A DNA stretch of 64,000 nt from Flavobacteriales bacterium (GTDB lineage: Bacteria; Bacteroidota; Bacteroidia; Flavobacteriales_G; Salibacteraceae): NCBI GenBank assembly GCA_003499525.1, contig DNTB01000020.1, positions 1-64,000 on the forward strand, given 5' to 3'. Every line of letters begins with the position of its first letter. Position 1 is the first letter of the stretch. Of the stretch, positions 8,681 through 17,198 are shown piece after piece. The notes below the pieces were generated by a model that was not told the origin of the DNA, searched no databases, and worked only from the letters and a program-made list of their open reading frames with translations. Position numbers and translations under genes: made by a program.

Positions 8681-8783
8681 TCTAAAATTAAAGTAAAACT
8701 CTTCGAGTTAAATCAAATAAAAATTGCAATTTTGCAGGCTTAAAATTATTAACAGAGGTTTCGCACCCGACAAATAATATCAT

Positions 8784-9341
8784 ATGCCAGTAAAACTAAG
8801 ACTTCAGCGACACGGTAAAAAAGGAAAACCATATTATCACATTGTGGTTGCAGATGCCCGATCAAAAAGAGACGGTCGGTACATTGAAAAATTAGGATTC
8901 TACAATCCGAACACGAATCCAGCGTCTTTAGAAATTGACTTTGATCGCGCTTTATATTGGTTACAAAGTGGAGCTCAGCCCACTGATACTTGTAGAGCTA
9001 TTCTATCATACAAAGGAGTGTTACTGAAGAATCATCTCGACAGAGGTGTGAAAAAAGGAGCCCTTACTGAAGAGCAAGCCAATGCTCGATTCGAAAAATG
9101 GATGGAAGAAAAGGCCGGCAAGATTGATGCAAAATCCAATAGTATCGCCAAAGACGCTGAAGCACTTCGTAAGGAGCTGCTTAAGGCTGAAGCTGCCGTC
9201 AAAGAAAAGAAGGCCGCCGAATACGCTGCTAAAAATGCAGAACTAGCTGCAGAAGTAGAAGCTGAGGCTGCTGAAGCAGAAGATACTCCAGTTGCGGAGG
9301 AAGCACCAGCCGCGGAACCGCCAGCTGAAGAGGGCAAATAG
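8784..9341 (+). CDS. rpsP: 30S ribosomal protein S16 with Ala/Glu-rich tail
   Basis: Small-subunit ribosomal protein bS16. The first 85 residues are the conserved domain: VKLRLQRHGKKGKPYYHIVV, RDGRYIEKLGFYNP and ALYWLQSGAQPTDT. At 185 residues it is about twice the E. coli length because of an alanine, lysine and glutamate rich, probably helical and then disordered tail from about residue 100, a known feature of Bacteroidota S16. A near-consensus -7 box (CAATTTTG, 8727-8734) lies 50 bases before the ATG. rimM follows 11 bases later, the usual rpsP-rimM pair. Confidence 0.95.
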   Translation: MPVKLRLQRHGKKGKPYYHIVVADARSKRDGRYIEKLGFYNPNTNPASLEIDFDRALYWLQSGAQPTDTCRAILSYKGVLLKNHLDRGVKKGALTEEQANARFEKWMEEKAGKIDAKSNSIAKDAEALRKELLKAEAAVKEKKAAEYAAKNAELAAEVEAEAAEAEDTPVAEEAPAAEPPAEEGK

Positions 9342-9352
9342 TTTCAGTTAGA

Positions 9353-9886
9353 GTGTCTGTGTCCATTGTACCTGATAAGTTCGAACTTATCGGGATCATT
9401 TCAAAGCCTCTGAGCTACAAGGGAAAGCTTAAAGTAAAGCGTAAAGAGGGAGTTCAGCTATTGAACTTACCTGAATTTTTGCTCCTTCTGCGTGATCAGG
9501 AATACGTACCTTACTATCTCGAAGAATTTGAGGAATTCGGTGATTCTTTTTATCTCATCAAACTGGATGAAATTGATACAGAAGAATCTGCACGTGCCCT
9601 TCGAGGGTCAGGACTATATGTACAAAAAGAATTTGTGGCCATTGAAAAGTCTGAGCATGCTCATTTGTACGAACTCGTAGGTTATTTGGTCATTGACAAA
9701 AATCACGGCGAGGTGGGAATAATTGAAGAAATCATTGACAATGGAAGTCAACAAATACTCCAAATTGTCAGAGGAGAATATGAAGTCCTCGTCCCAGCTG
9801 TAGATGCTTTTATGATCAAGAGAGATGAAGAAACCAGAACTTTACAGATTGAAGCTCCTGATGGTCTTATTGATCTCTACAGCTAA
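9353..9886 (+). CDS. rimM: Ribosome maturation factor RimM
   Basis: Assists assembly of the 30S head domain and binds S19. The 177-residue protein has the N-terminal RimM barrel (about 8-95) beginning FELIGIISKPLSYKGKLKV and the C-terminal PRC-barrel (about 100-172) with LVGYLVIDKNHGEVGIIEE and VLVPAVDAFM. Two GTG codons are possible starts, at 9353 and 9359; no ATG is available. Directly downstream of rpsP; its end overlaps the convergent saccharopine dehydrogenase-like gene by 4 bases. Confidence 0.93.
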   Translation: MSVSIVPDKFELIGIISKPLSYKGKLKVKRKEGVQLLNLPEFLLLLRDQEYVPYYLEEFEEFGDSFYLIKLDEIDTEESARALRGSGLYVQKEFVAIEKSEHAHLYELVGYLVIDKNHGEVGIIEEIIDNGSQQILQIVRGEYEVLVPAVDAFMIKRDEETRTLQIEAPDGLIDLYS

Positions 9887-11241
9887 TTTTCAGGACAATA
9901 ATCTATATATGGTCCGGATTCGTCTGTAAACGTAATGCCATATTCCTCAAGCTCATCCAGAATTGGGTTGTACAATTCAGGAATCACAGGTAAATGAACC
10001 CCCGGAAGATTCAAAGTTCCTTCGAGCACATGTTTGACTGTAATTGCTACGGGTAAACCAACAGTTTTTGCCATTGCCGTTTTGATGGGATTCTCACCAA
10101 GCGCAACCATTGAAGAAGTTATAGATGCTGTTTCACCGTTCAATTCATAGCCGAATTTATGGCGCATTACAATCATATCTTTATCGTCAGGGTCTAATGT
10201 CCATTTTTTCTTGAGAATATGCTCCAAAATTTTAGCTGGAGTTGCATTCCGTATTCCAATAGGTTCTCTTTCAAAAAGACCGAGCCATTCTAGTTTCTCC
10301 ATAATCTCCGAGTCCTGATCAATTTTCAGGTAATGCATGAGCTTCAATTCAACCGAATCGGTAGGGTTAAAGGCAAGAAACTTATTGATGAAGCCTCTGT
10401 GCGTAAGTGTCTCACTATCTTCGATGACATACGAGTCATCGGTGATTCCAAGTTTAACAAAAACATCCCATGCTTTACAAAAACCAGGTCTTCTTAGCGT
10501 GCCTCGAAATAGGGTTCTTATTCCTTCAAGACCATAAAGTGACATGTACTTCAATGAATCTCTGTTCGGATATCCTTCAAACCTTCCAAAACCTTCAATA
10601 TCCATAAATTCAGTTCGCCTGAAAAGCATGTGATAAGGAATGTACTTGAAACGACTCTCCTGAAGAAATTTAACTGCCCCGCCCTGACCCGCAACTACTA
10701 CATTTCTTGGATTCCATGTGAATTTATACTTCCATGGGTTGTTCTCACTTTCCGGTGCCAATAGCCCTCCGGTAAAAGACTCAAACTGCAACATGGTTGC
10801 ACCTCGACTCTTGAGGTCGTCGATAATTCTCATTGCAGACATGTGGTCTATGCCGGGGTCAACGCCTAGCTCATTAAGGAGCATTACCCCCTTATCTCTT
10901 GCCTCAGCATCCAATTCATTCATCTCCGGAGAGATATAGGACGCAGTGACCATATGTTTTTTTAACTCGATACATTTGAGTGCTACCGCATGATGAAACC
11001 TTGCCGGAAGCATCGAAATGACAACATCCGCATTCCTAACCAATGAATGAAGGAGTTCTTGATCAGAAACTCTAAACATCACTTCATCTACAAGTGGATT
11101 TCCCCGATATAAATGCGCCAATATCTCATGGTTCTGGTCAGCAATAGTTAATCGAATATCTTTACCTGGAATATAGTCGAGAAGATAATTAATCAACTCA
11201 CTACACGATCGGCCAGCTCCGAGGAGAAGAACATTTCTCAT
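9883..11241 (-). CDS. Saccharopine dehydrogenase family protein
   Basis: A 452-residue NAD(P)-dependent enzyme of the Lys9/saccharopine reductase type. The N-terminus holds a Rossmann motif MRNVLLLGAGRSCSELINYL, followed by NADVVISMLPARFHHAVA and LNELGVDPGIDHMSA; the C-terminal catalytic and dimerisation domain begins around residue 130 and contains MLQFESFTGGLLAPE. Family members interconvert saccharopine with glutamate and aminoadipate semialdehyde. Whether this organism degrades lysine this way cannot be told, since no partner gene is nearby. Single gene, divergent from the DUF4476 gene. Confidence 0.85.
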   Translation of the reverse strand: MRNVLLLGAGRSCSELINYLLDYIPGKDIRLTIADQNHEILAHLYRGNPLVDEVMFRVSDQELLHSLVRNADVVISMLPARFHHAVALKCIELKKHMVTASYISPEMNELDAEARDKGVMLLNELGVDPGIDHMSAMRIIDDLKSRGATMLQFESFTGGLLAPESENNPWKYKFTWNPRNVVVAGQGGAVKFLQESRFKYIPYHMLFRRTEFMDIEGFGRFEGYPNRDSLKYMSLYGLEGIRTLFRGTLRRPGFCKAWDVFVKLGITDDSYVIEDSETLTHRGFINKFLAFNPTDSVELKLMHYLKIDQDSEIMEKLEWLGLFEREPIGIRNATPAKILEHILKKKWTLDPDDKDMIVMRHKFGYELNGETASITSSMVALGENPIKTAMAKTVGLPVAITVKHVLEGTLNLPGVHLPVIPELYNPILDELEEYGITFTDESGPYIDYCPEN

Positions 11242-11317
11242 TACCTGAAAAATAAGTTTAGTACGAAATTGTCATTGTAATTTCGCCACAAAGCAACAAA
11301 CAAAACAGAACAAGCCC

Positions 11318-12010
11318 ATGCGTATCTTATTCGTTTTATCAACACTTCTCATCCTTTTTGGCACATCTATAAAGGGTCAAAGTACCCAGGCAACGTTCTT
11401 TTCTGAAAATGGAGAAAAGTTCTACTTATATGTGAATAACAAATTGATAAACCGTGCACCTTTTCAGCAGGTAACAGCATTTGATCTGTCTCAAAAAAAG
11501 TATTTGATCAAAATAGTTTTTCAGGATTTATCCTTCAAGTCTTTAACAGAAGATATTAAGCCAAAAAAAGGACGTCAAACGGTATACATTGTTAGTGGAT
11601 CATCGTCCGGAAGCTCACTTGATGTATACAGCAAAGGAAAAAAGGGGACTTATGATGAGAGCTATGCTCCACCAACCATATATGATGACCCTTCATATAC
11701 TGGCAGGTTGGGGTGTCCGTACCCCATGAACGAAGAGAAATTCCATGAGGCTGTAGATGTTATTCGAAAAGACGAAATACAAAACTCAAAAATGTCTTTG
11801 GCCAAAAAAGTTATAAGTGATAATTGTCTGTCTACCAAACAGTTAAGGGTTCTGTTGAGTGCGCTCGATTATGAATCAGATAGGCTGGATCTGGCAAAAT
11901 TTGCATGGCCGCAAACATATGACCAGGAAAACTTTTACATGCTTAACGATGTTTTCACTTATCCGAACACCATAGAAGAAATAGATCGGTTTATAAATCA
12001 AAATCAATGA
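11318..12010 (+). CDS. Exported DUF4476 protein
   Basis: A 230-residue protein with a clean signal peptide (MRILFVLSTLLILFGTSIKG). The C-terminal 90 residues are a DUF4476 domain, recognisable by PMNEEKFHEAVDVIRKDE, a DNCLSTKQLRVLLSALDYES stretch and a final IEEIDRFI helix. The N-terminal half is beta-rich and resembles the small domain that often precedes DUF4476. Role unknown; secreted or periplasmic. A near-consensus -7 box (TAATTTCG, 11278-11285) lies upstream. The stop overlaps the next start by 4 bases (ATGA). Confidence 0.82.
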   Translation: MRILFVLSTLLILFGTSIKGQSTQATFFSENGEKFYLYVNNKLINRAPFQQVTAFDLSQKKYLIKIVFQDLSFKSLTEDIKPKKGRQTVYIVSGSSSGSSLDVYSKGKKGTYDESYAPPTIYDDPSYTGRLGCPYPMNEEKFHEAVDVIRKDEIQNSKMSLAKKVISDNCLSTKQLRVLLSALDYESDRLDLAKFAWPQTYDQENFYMLNDVFTYPNTIEEIDRFINQNQ

Positions 12011-12405
12011 CTCCAGACACAAAGTACTCACTAACCGCAGGATCGACCTTCATTCTTATTTCAATAGTTTTAGGTGCTTTTGGTGCTCATGCGCTCAAGT
12101 CGGCTCTCTCTCCAGAACAATTGGATAGCTTCCTAACCGGCGTCCGGTATTCGATGTACAATGGTTTAGGGCTGATTGGACTTGGTTTGGCTAAATCAAT
12201 TTACCCTAAACTAAAAGTGCAAGTAGTCCGGTGGTTAATAATTGTCGGAACAGTTTTGTTCTCTTCCTCCATCTTCTTATTAGCTACGCGTGAAATCAGC
12301 CATTTGGACAATATCGGTTGGATGGGACCCATAACCCCGATTGGAGGGTCATTGATGATTCTTGGTTGGGCAATGCTGGTGATCAATCTCATCCGTTACC
12401 GTTGA
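12007..12405 (+). CDS. DUF423 small membrane protein
   Basis: A 132-residue integral membrane protein with four predicted helices. The family signature GAFGAHALKS is near residues 23-32, and PITPIGGSLMILGWAML forms the end. E. coli YgdD belongs to the same family; the function is unknown. Translationally coupled to the DUF4476 gene by an ATGA overlap. Confidence 0.9.
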   Translation: MTPDTKYSLTAGSTFILISIVLGAFGAHALKSALSPEQLDSFLTGVRYSMYNGLGLIGLGLAKSIYPKLKVQVVRWLIIVGTVLFSSSIFLLATREISHLDNIGWMGPITPIGGSLMILGWAMLVINLIRYR

Positions 12406-12490
12406 TAAATAAGGGCTTTTCAATGAACAAACTACCAAACCAATCCCTTAAAAATGCTCAAATTTGTGGGCTCAATTTAAAACTCGTTTT

Positions 12491-14098
12491 ATGGGCATAA
12501 AGAGTACATTAAACCAAAATCCATCTTTGGAATATTTAGGTATTGAAGATAGCATCGTACATTGGAATGTATCATCAGAAGAGCTTTCTAGGATAGCCGT
12601 AGAAAAAGGCATGGCAACAAGAACCAGAAGTGGCGCCATATCCATTGATACCGGGGAATTTACAGGAAGATCTCCTAAAGATCGATTCATTGTAAAAGAT
12701 GAGGTTACTAAGGATGCCGTGTGGTGGGGAGATATCAATATTCCTTTTGATTCCGAAAATTTTGATGTACTTCTTAACGATGTAACAAATTACTTATCCG
12801 CAAAGGAGCTTTGGGCCAGAGATGCTTACGTCTGTGCCGATCGAAACTTTAGAGTAAACGTCCGGGCGATCAATGAATATCCCTGGCTAAATCTGTTCAT
12901 TTTCAATATGTTCATGCGCTTGGAGGAAAGCGAACTGGAAAGATTTGAACCCGACTGGACTGTTATCTCAGCACCAGGATTTAAAGCCAATCCTGAGATT
13001 CACGGCACTCGCCAGCACAACTTCGCTGTACTAAACTTTACTAAAAGAATAGCACTAATTGGCGGAACAGGTTATACCGGCGAAATGAAAAAGGGAATCT
13101 TTTCGGTACTGAATTTCCACTTGCCACATAATCGAAATACACTTTCCATGCACTGCTCTGCAAACGTCGGTGAAGGTGGTGATACTGCAATTTTCTTTGG
13201 TCTGAGCGGCACAGGAAAAACAACACTTTCAGCGGATCCTAATAGAAAGCTTATTGGTGATGATGAACACGGTTGGTCATCTGACAATACCATTTTTAAT
13301 TTTGAAGGAGGGTGCTATGCAAAATGTATCGATCTTACCGAGGAAAAAGAACCCGACATTTTTAGGGCGATCAAACCGGGGGCACTCTTAGAGAATGTCC
13401 GATTTTTTGAAGGTACTAATGAAGTCAACTTTGCGGATGGTTCAACTACTGAAAATACCCGTGTATCTTATCCCATTTATCACATAGATAATATTCAGAA
13501 AGGTTCGATAGGATCAAATCCTAAGAATATTTTTTTCCTAACCGCTGATGCTTTCGGCGTTTTACCTCCCATTTCTAAGCTCACTCCCGGACAGGCCGCC
13601 TTCCATTTTATAAGCGGTTACACTGCTAAAGTAGCCGGAACGGAAGAAGGTATCGTAGAACCGCAAACTACATTTTCGGCTTGCTTTGGAGCTCCCTTTA
13701 TGCCGCTGCATCCCACAAAATATGCCGAAATGCTCAGTAAAAAAATGCAGGAGGCCAATGTGAATGTATGGATGATCAACACAGGATGGACAGGAGGTGA
13801 ATACGGCGTTGGTGAGCGTATGAAGCTTAGATATACAAGAGCCATGATTGACGCCGCTCTCAATGGCGAACTGAATAATGTTGAGTACATCACACATAGA
13901 GTTTTTGGTTTAGCCATGCCGACTTCATGTCCTAACGTACCGACTGAAGTACTTAGTCCAAGAAACACATGGAGCGATAAAGATGCATATGATCGTAAAG
14001 CCCTAATACTCGCTAAGAAGTTCAACGATAATTTCAAAAAATTTGAAGACTACGCCAGCGAGGAGATTCTTGCCGCTGCACCAAAATCTCAGCTTTAA
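12491..14098 (+). CDS. pckA: Phosphoenolpyruvate carboxykinase (ATP)
   Basis: Converts oxaloacetate and ATP to PEP, CO2 and ADP, the entry to gluconeogenesis. The 535-residue protein carries TGRSPKDRFIV (substrate binding), GLSGTGKTTLSADPNR (kinase-1a loop), GDDEHGW (metal site) and YTAKVAGTE. These identify the ATP-type enzyme. An upstream in-frame TTG (12464) would add nine residues, but it overlaps a near-consensus -7 box (CAAATTTG, 12459-12466), so ATG 12491 is preferred. Stands alone, and fits the amino-acid and propionate catabolic genes elsewhere in the window. Confidence 0.96.
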   Translation: MGIKSTLNQNPSLEYLGIEDSIVHWNVSSEELSRIAVEKGMATRTRSGAISIDTGEFTGRSPKDRFIVKDEVTKDAVWWGDINIPFDSENFDVLLNDVTNYLSAKELWARDAYVCADRNFRVNVRAINEYPWLNLFIFNMFMRLEESELERFEPDWTVISAPGFKANPEIHGTRQHNFAVLNFTKRIALIGGTGYTGEMKKGIFSVLNFHLPHNRNTLSMHCSANVGEGGDTAIFFGLSGTGKTTLSADPNRKLIGDDEHGWSSDNTIFNFEGGCYAKCIDLTEEKEPDIFRAIKPGALLENVRFFEGTNEVNFADGSTTENTRVSYPIYHIDNIQKGSIGSNPKNIFFLTADAFGVLPPISKLTPGQAAFHFISGYTAKVAGTEEGIVEPQTTFSACFGAPFMPLHPTKYAEMLSKKMQEANVNVWMINTGWTGGEYGVGERMKLRYTRAMIDAALNGELNNVEYITHRVFGLAMPTSCPNVPTEVLSPRNTWSDKDAYDRKALILAKKFNDNFKKFEDYASEEILAAAPKSQL

Positions 14099-14126
14099 AA
14101 TTTGAAAAAATCCGCATCATTGTTCC

Positions 14127-14843
14127 ATGCATTTTTTCTTTGATCCTGAGCTTAACGCTAATTCAGATCATTTGCCTGAAAATGAAGTTCATCATGCTTT
14201 CAGAGTACTTCGGATAAAAAAAGGTGAACGAATCGGGCTTATCAATGGAAAGGGGTTTCGCGCCGAAGCTGAAATTTGGTCTGCTCAAAACACAGAAATC
14301 AATTACAGGATTATCCGATCCAGTCAAGAGCCACATGACCATCCCCGAATAACAGTGGCAGTAGGTATTCTCAAAAACGCAGATCGTTTTGAGTGGATGG
14401 CAGAAAAGCTTACAGAAATTGGAATTGAAAAGATCATTCCGCTATTGACAGATCGGGTTGAGCGAAAAAGAATGAACCTTGAAAGATTGAACAAAAAAAT
14501 CCTCTCTGCAGCTAAACAAGCCGGCACCTCAAGAATTCCCGAGCTCTCTCCTCCTGTATCCATTCGTGATTGGATCGAGAAAGTAAAGAATAAGACGTAC
14601 GTTGCTTATTGCGGTGAGGCTTCACATCGAAAAGAGTTTCATGAGGTACTTGATAATCAGAAGGATGTGACACTTGTCATAGGGCCGGAGGGGGGTATTT
14701 CAGACGAGGAAATCAAGCTTCTTGAATACAAAGGTTGTACTGTGATTTCTTTAGGAAAATCCCGGCTGCGAACAGAAACGGCCGCTTTGATTGGTTGTCA
14801 TACCCTACATTTGACCTATGCTATCAAGAATTACGGCATTTAG
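14127..14843 (+). CDS. rsmE: 16S rRNA m3U1498 methyltransferase
   Basis: Methylates N3 of U1498 in the decoding region of 16S rRNA. The 238-residue protein has the N-terminal PUA-like domain with HHAFRVLRIKKGERI and the SPOUT knot with VIGPEGGISDEEI and LGKSRLRTETAA, the SAM-binding loops. Normal length. The end overlaps the DUF4159 gene by 26 bases, and that gene overlaps the ion-channel gene, so the three are probably co-transcribed. Confidence 0.94.
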   Translation: MHFFFDPELNANSDHLPENEVHHAFRVLRIKKGERIGLINGKGFRAEAEIWSAQNTEINYRIIRSSQEPHDHPRITVAVGILKNADRFEWMAEKLTEIGIEKIIPLLTDRVERKRMNLERLNKKILSAAKQAGTSRIPELSPPVSIRDWIEKVKNKTYVAYCGEASHRKEFHEVLDNQKDVTLVIGPEGGISDEEIKLLEYKGCTVISLGKSRLRTETAALIGCHTLHLTYAIKNYGI

Positions 14844-15489
14844 TTTTGTTCTATTTCTGTTGGTTTCAGCTCGCTCACAAACGGTGAAACTGGCCGTTTT
14901 AAAATATAATGGCGGTGGTGATTGGTATGCAAACCTGGAAACCTCTTTACCAAACTTAATCGTGTTTTGTAACGAGGAACTTAATACGAATATCAACCTT
15001 GAGCAAGAAATTGTTGAGGTGGGCAGTACACAGTTATTTGATTTTCCCTTTGTTCATATGACCGGACATGGCAATGTAGTATTCAGCAATTCAGAAATCA
15101 ACAATCTTCGGCAGTACCTTGAATCAGGTGGTTTTCTTCATATCGATGATAATTACGGTATGGATAAATTCATTCGACTTGAAATGCTACGGGTTTTTCC
15201 TGAGTTGAATTGGGTGCGTTTGCCGGATAATCATCCCATATTCAATCAGGCCTTTTCCTTTCCTTATGGTTTACCCAAAATCCATAAACATGACGATAAA
15301 GACCCCGAAGCGCTGGCCTTGTTCTACAAAGGGCGAATGATTTGCCTTTATACCTATGAATCTGATCTGGGCGATGGGTGGGAGTCGTCTGCTGTCCACA
15401 ATGACTCGGAACAAAAGAGGTTAGAAGCCCTTCAAATGGGCGCTAATATAATTCAGTACATTTTTTCTTCGAATGGATATAGCCCCTGA
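14818..15489 (+). CDS. Exported DUF4159 protein
   Basis: A 223-residue protein with an N-terminal signal (MLSRITAFSFVLFLLVSARS). The rest is one DUF4159 domain: YNGGGDWYAN, FVHMTGHGNVVFS, YLESGGFLHIDDNYG, LPDNHPIF and an almost invariant DLGDGWE near residue 183. The fold resembles glutamine amidotransferase-like domains, but no activity is known. The start lies inside rsmE (26-base overlap). The end overlaps the next gene by 17 bases. Confidence 0.88.
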   Translation: MLSRITAFSFVLFLLVSARSQTVKLAVLKYNGGGDWYANLETSLPNLIVFCNEELNTNINLEQEIVEVGSTQLFDFPFVHMTGHGNVVFSNSEINNLRQYLESGGFLHIDDNYGMDKFIRLEMLRVFPELNWVRLPDNHPIFNQAFSFPYGLPKIHKHDDKDPEALALFYKGRMICLYTYESDLGDGWESSAVHNDSEQKRLEALQMGANIIQYIFSSNGYSP

Positions 15490-16285
15490 AAAAAGTTTAA
15501 AAAAGCGAATACACAACGTCATCTTTTACACAGACACAGCCGCTGGTAAGTTATTTGATATTGTCCTTTTAGCAACCATTCTTTTGAGTATTGTAATAGT
15601 TGCGCTTGAGAGCGTGACAGAATTGAAGAAAGATCATGAATCACTCTTTTTAGGATTAGAATGGTTTTTCACCATCCTCTTTACAATGGAATATTTGATG
15701 AGAATCTATGTAACAGAAAAACCGAGAAAATATATCTTTAGCTTTCTCGGAATTATAGACCTACTCTCTATTCTACCCACGTATCTTTCTATATTAATTC
15801 ATGGCTCTCATTACCTTATGATCATAAGGACAGTAAGGCTTTTTAGAGTATTCAGGATATTAAAACTCACCAGGTACGTTTCAGGAATAAGTGAACTGCG
15901 AGAAGCTCTCAAAGCCAGCAGTGCGAAAATCACAGTATTTCTTCTCTTTATTTTCATCACAGTAGTTTTAATGGGTACGATTCTCTACCTCATTGAAGGG
16001 CCAGAAAATGGATTTAGCAGTATTCCTCTAAGTGTTTACTGGGCCATAGTAACTATAACCACAGTCGGGTACGGTGATATTTCACCACATACCCCTGTAG
16101 GCCAGATTATTGCGGCTCTAATGATGATTGTTGGTTACGGAGTTATTGCCGTACCCACAGGTATCATCTCTTCTGAAATGACCAAACAGAAGTCCAATTT
16201 GAATCGGGAAAAATGCCCGGAATGCGGGCAAGGTATAGACGGTAAAAAAGGACGATTCTGCTCAAATTGCGGATATAAATTTTAG
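15473..16285 (+). CDS. Voltage-gated K+ channel with C-terminal zinc ribbon
   Basis: A 270-residue six-helix ion channel. The S4 voltage sensor is RTVRLFRVFRILKLTR, with Arg every third position, and the selectivity filter is TVGYGD (residues 197-202), which specifies potassium. After S6 there is a short cytoplasmic tail ending in a treble-clef or zinc-ribbon motif, Cys248-x2-Cys251 and Cys263-x2-Cys266, which could bind zinc and act as a sensor or assembly element. Similar small KvAP-like channels are found in many bacteria. Start ATG 15473 lies inside the DUF4159 gene (17-base overlap). Confidence 0.9.
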   Translation: MDIAPEKSLKKRIHNVIFYTDTAAGKLFDIVLLATILLSIVIVALESVTELKKDHESLFLGLEWFFTILFTMEYLMRIYVTEKPRKYIFSFLGIIDLLSILPTYLSILIHGSHYLMIIRTVRLFRVFRILKLTRYVSGISELREALKASSAKITVFLLFIFITVVLMGTILYLIEGPENGFSSIPLSVYWAIVTITTVGYGDISPHTPVGQIIAALMMIVGYGVIAVPTGIISSEMTKQKSNLNREKCPECGQGIDGKKGRFCSNCGYKF

Positions 16286-16317
16286 AGTATCTTCTTTCAT
16301 ACGAGTCAATATTCTCT

Positions 16318-16346
16318 GACCTTCTCATTTTTGACCTTCTCATTTT
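16318..16346 (+). repeat. Two-copy tandem repeat, 15-base period
   Basis: GACCTTCTCATTTT occurs at 16318-16331 and again at 16333-16346. It sits just upstream of a near-consensus -7 box (TACTTTAG, 16350-16357) for the T9SS cargo gene, so it may overlap its promoter. It may also be a chance duplication. Confidence 0.7.
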
Positions 16347-16381
16347 CATTACTTTAGCAGATTAACTCAAAAAATAATCCT

Positions 16382-17152
16382 ATGAAAAAAGCTTTACTCA
16401 TTTTTATGCTGACTGTTGCTACAACTTTTGCGTATAGTCAGTCTTTAACATCAATCTCTGTAGATTCCATTATCGTAACTGTCGATACAAATGACCTTAA
16501 AGGTGATACCATCTATATGGATACTGTTGTTAAATCCATAACAGTTGAGATTACAAACAATGATGCCATTACCTTTCCCGGTGCTGTAGCCGGTGATTTG
16601 GGGACGGCAATAGTATTTGAAGTAGAGCTGGATGGAACAAAGTTTCCAGCTCCTGGTGGTGGAAGCGGGCTAAATTGGAATGTTACCATACCAGAAGATT
16701 TTGAACCGGGTGAAACATTAACATTGATAATGAATCAACTATGGACTCCGTCTGAATCAATTGGTTATCATGATCTTACTGTTCGCCTGACAACTGCAAT
16801 AGACCAAAACGAACCAGGAAATCCTTACATTAATTCTGATGCCAATCTCGAGAGGACGCAGCAGTATTATTTTGATGCTCCTCTTTCATTTGGTGGACCG
16901 GGTCAATCTATTTTCAATGCTGTATATGTTCATCAGGATGAACTTATCATTGAAACTGAAAGTCTATCTGGAAATGTAGATCTCGAAGTTGTAGCCATAA
17001 CAGGTCAGGTTATGCACTCTGAGAGGCTATCAAATCATCCGGGTTCCATGATCCGAACTATCGATATATCGAATTTAAATTCAGGGATTTACATCATTTC
17101 CCTAAAGAATGACAAAGGATATCAATATGCTCAAAAAGTTTATGTGCCATAG
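16382..17152 (+). CDS. T9SS cargo protein with C-terminal sorting domain
   Basis: A 256-residue secreted protein of unknown function. It has an N-terminal Sec signal (ends AYSQ) and a C-terminal type A sorting domain of about 75 residues: VDLEVVAITGQVMHSE, then IDISNLNSGIYIISLKN and a final AQKVYVP, as read by the type IX secretion system. The middle is beta-rich with no known catalytic motif and may be a small adhesin or structural domain. It stands alone and is followed by a strong terminator. Confidence 0.85.
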   Translation: MKKALLIFMLTVATTFAYSQSLTSISVDSIIVTVDTNDLKGDTIYMDTVVKSITVEITNNDAITFPGAVAGDLGTAIVFEVELDGTKFPAPGGGSGLNWNVTIPEDFEPGETLTLIMNQLWTPSESIGYHDLTVRLTTAIDQNEPGNPYINSDANLERTQQYYFDAPLSFGGPGQSIFNAVYVHQDELIIETESLSGNVDLEVVAITGQVMHSERLSNHPGSMIRTIDISNLNSGIYIISLKNDKGYQYAQKVYVP

Positions 17153-17172
17153 AAAGGACTATTGGCCTATTG

Positions 17173-17198
17173 AAAAAGCCCGCATCGTCGGGCTTTTT
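17173..17198. terminator. Bidirectional intrinsic terminator
   Basis: AAAAAGCCCG (17173-17182), loop CATCGT, then CGGGCTTTTT (17189-17198) form a perfect 10-bp stem with A and T runs on both sides, so it can end transcription in both directions: the T9SS cargo gene from the left and hutH from the right. Confidence 0.9.

Noticed and set aside
9032..9337. Antisense reading frame rich in Ser and Ala opposite rpsP
   Set aside because: It is the mirror of the repetitive Ala/Glu tail of S16 and has no start context or family features.
12464..12490. Nine-codon extension of pckA from a TTG
   Set aside because: The TTG overlaps a promoter-like CAAATTTG, and the family starts at the later ATG.
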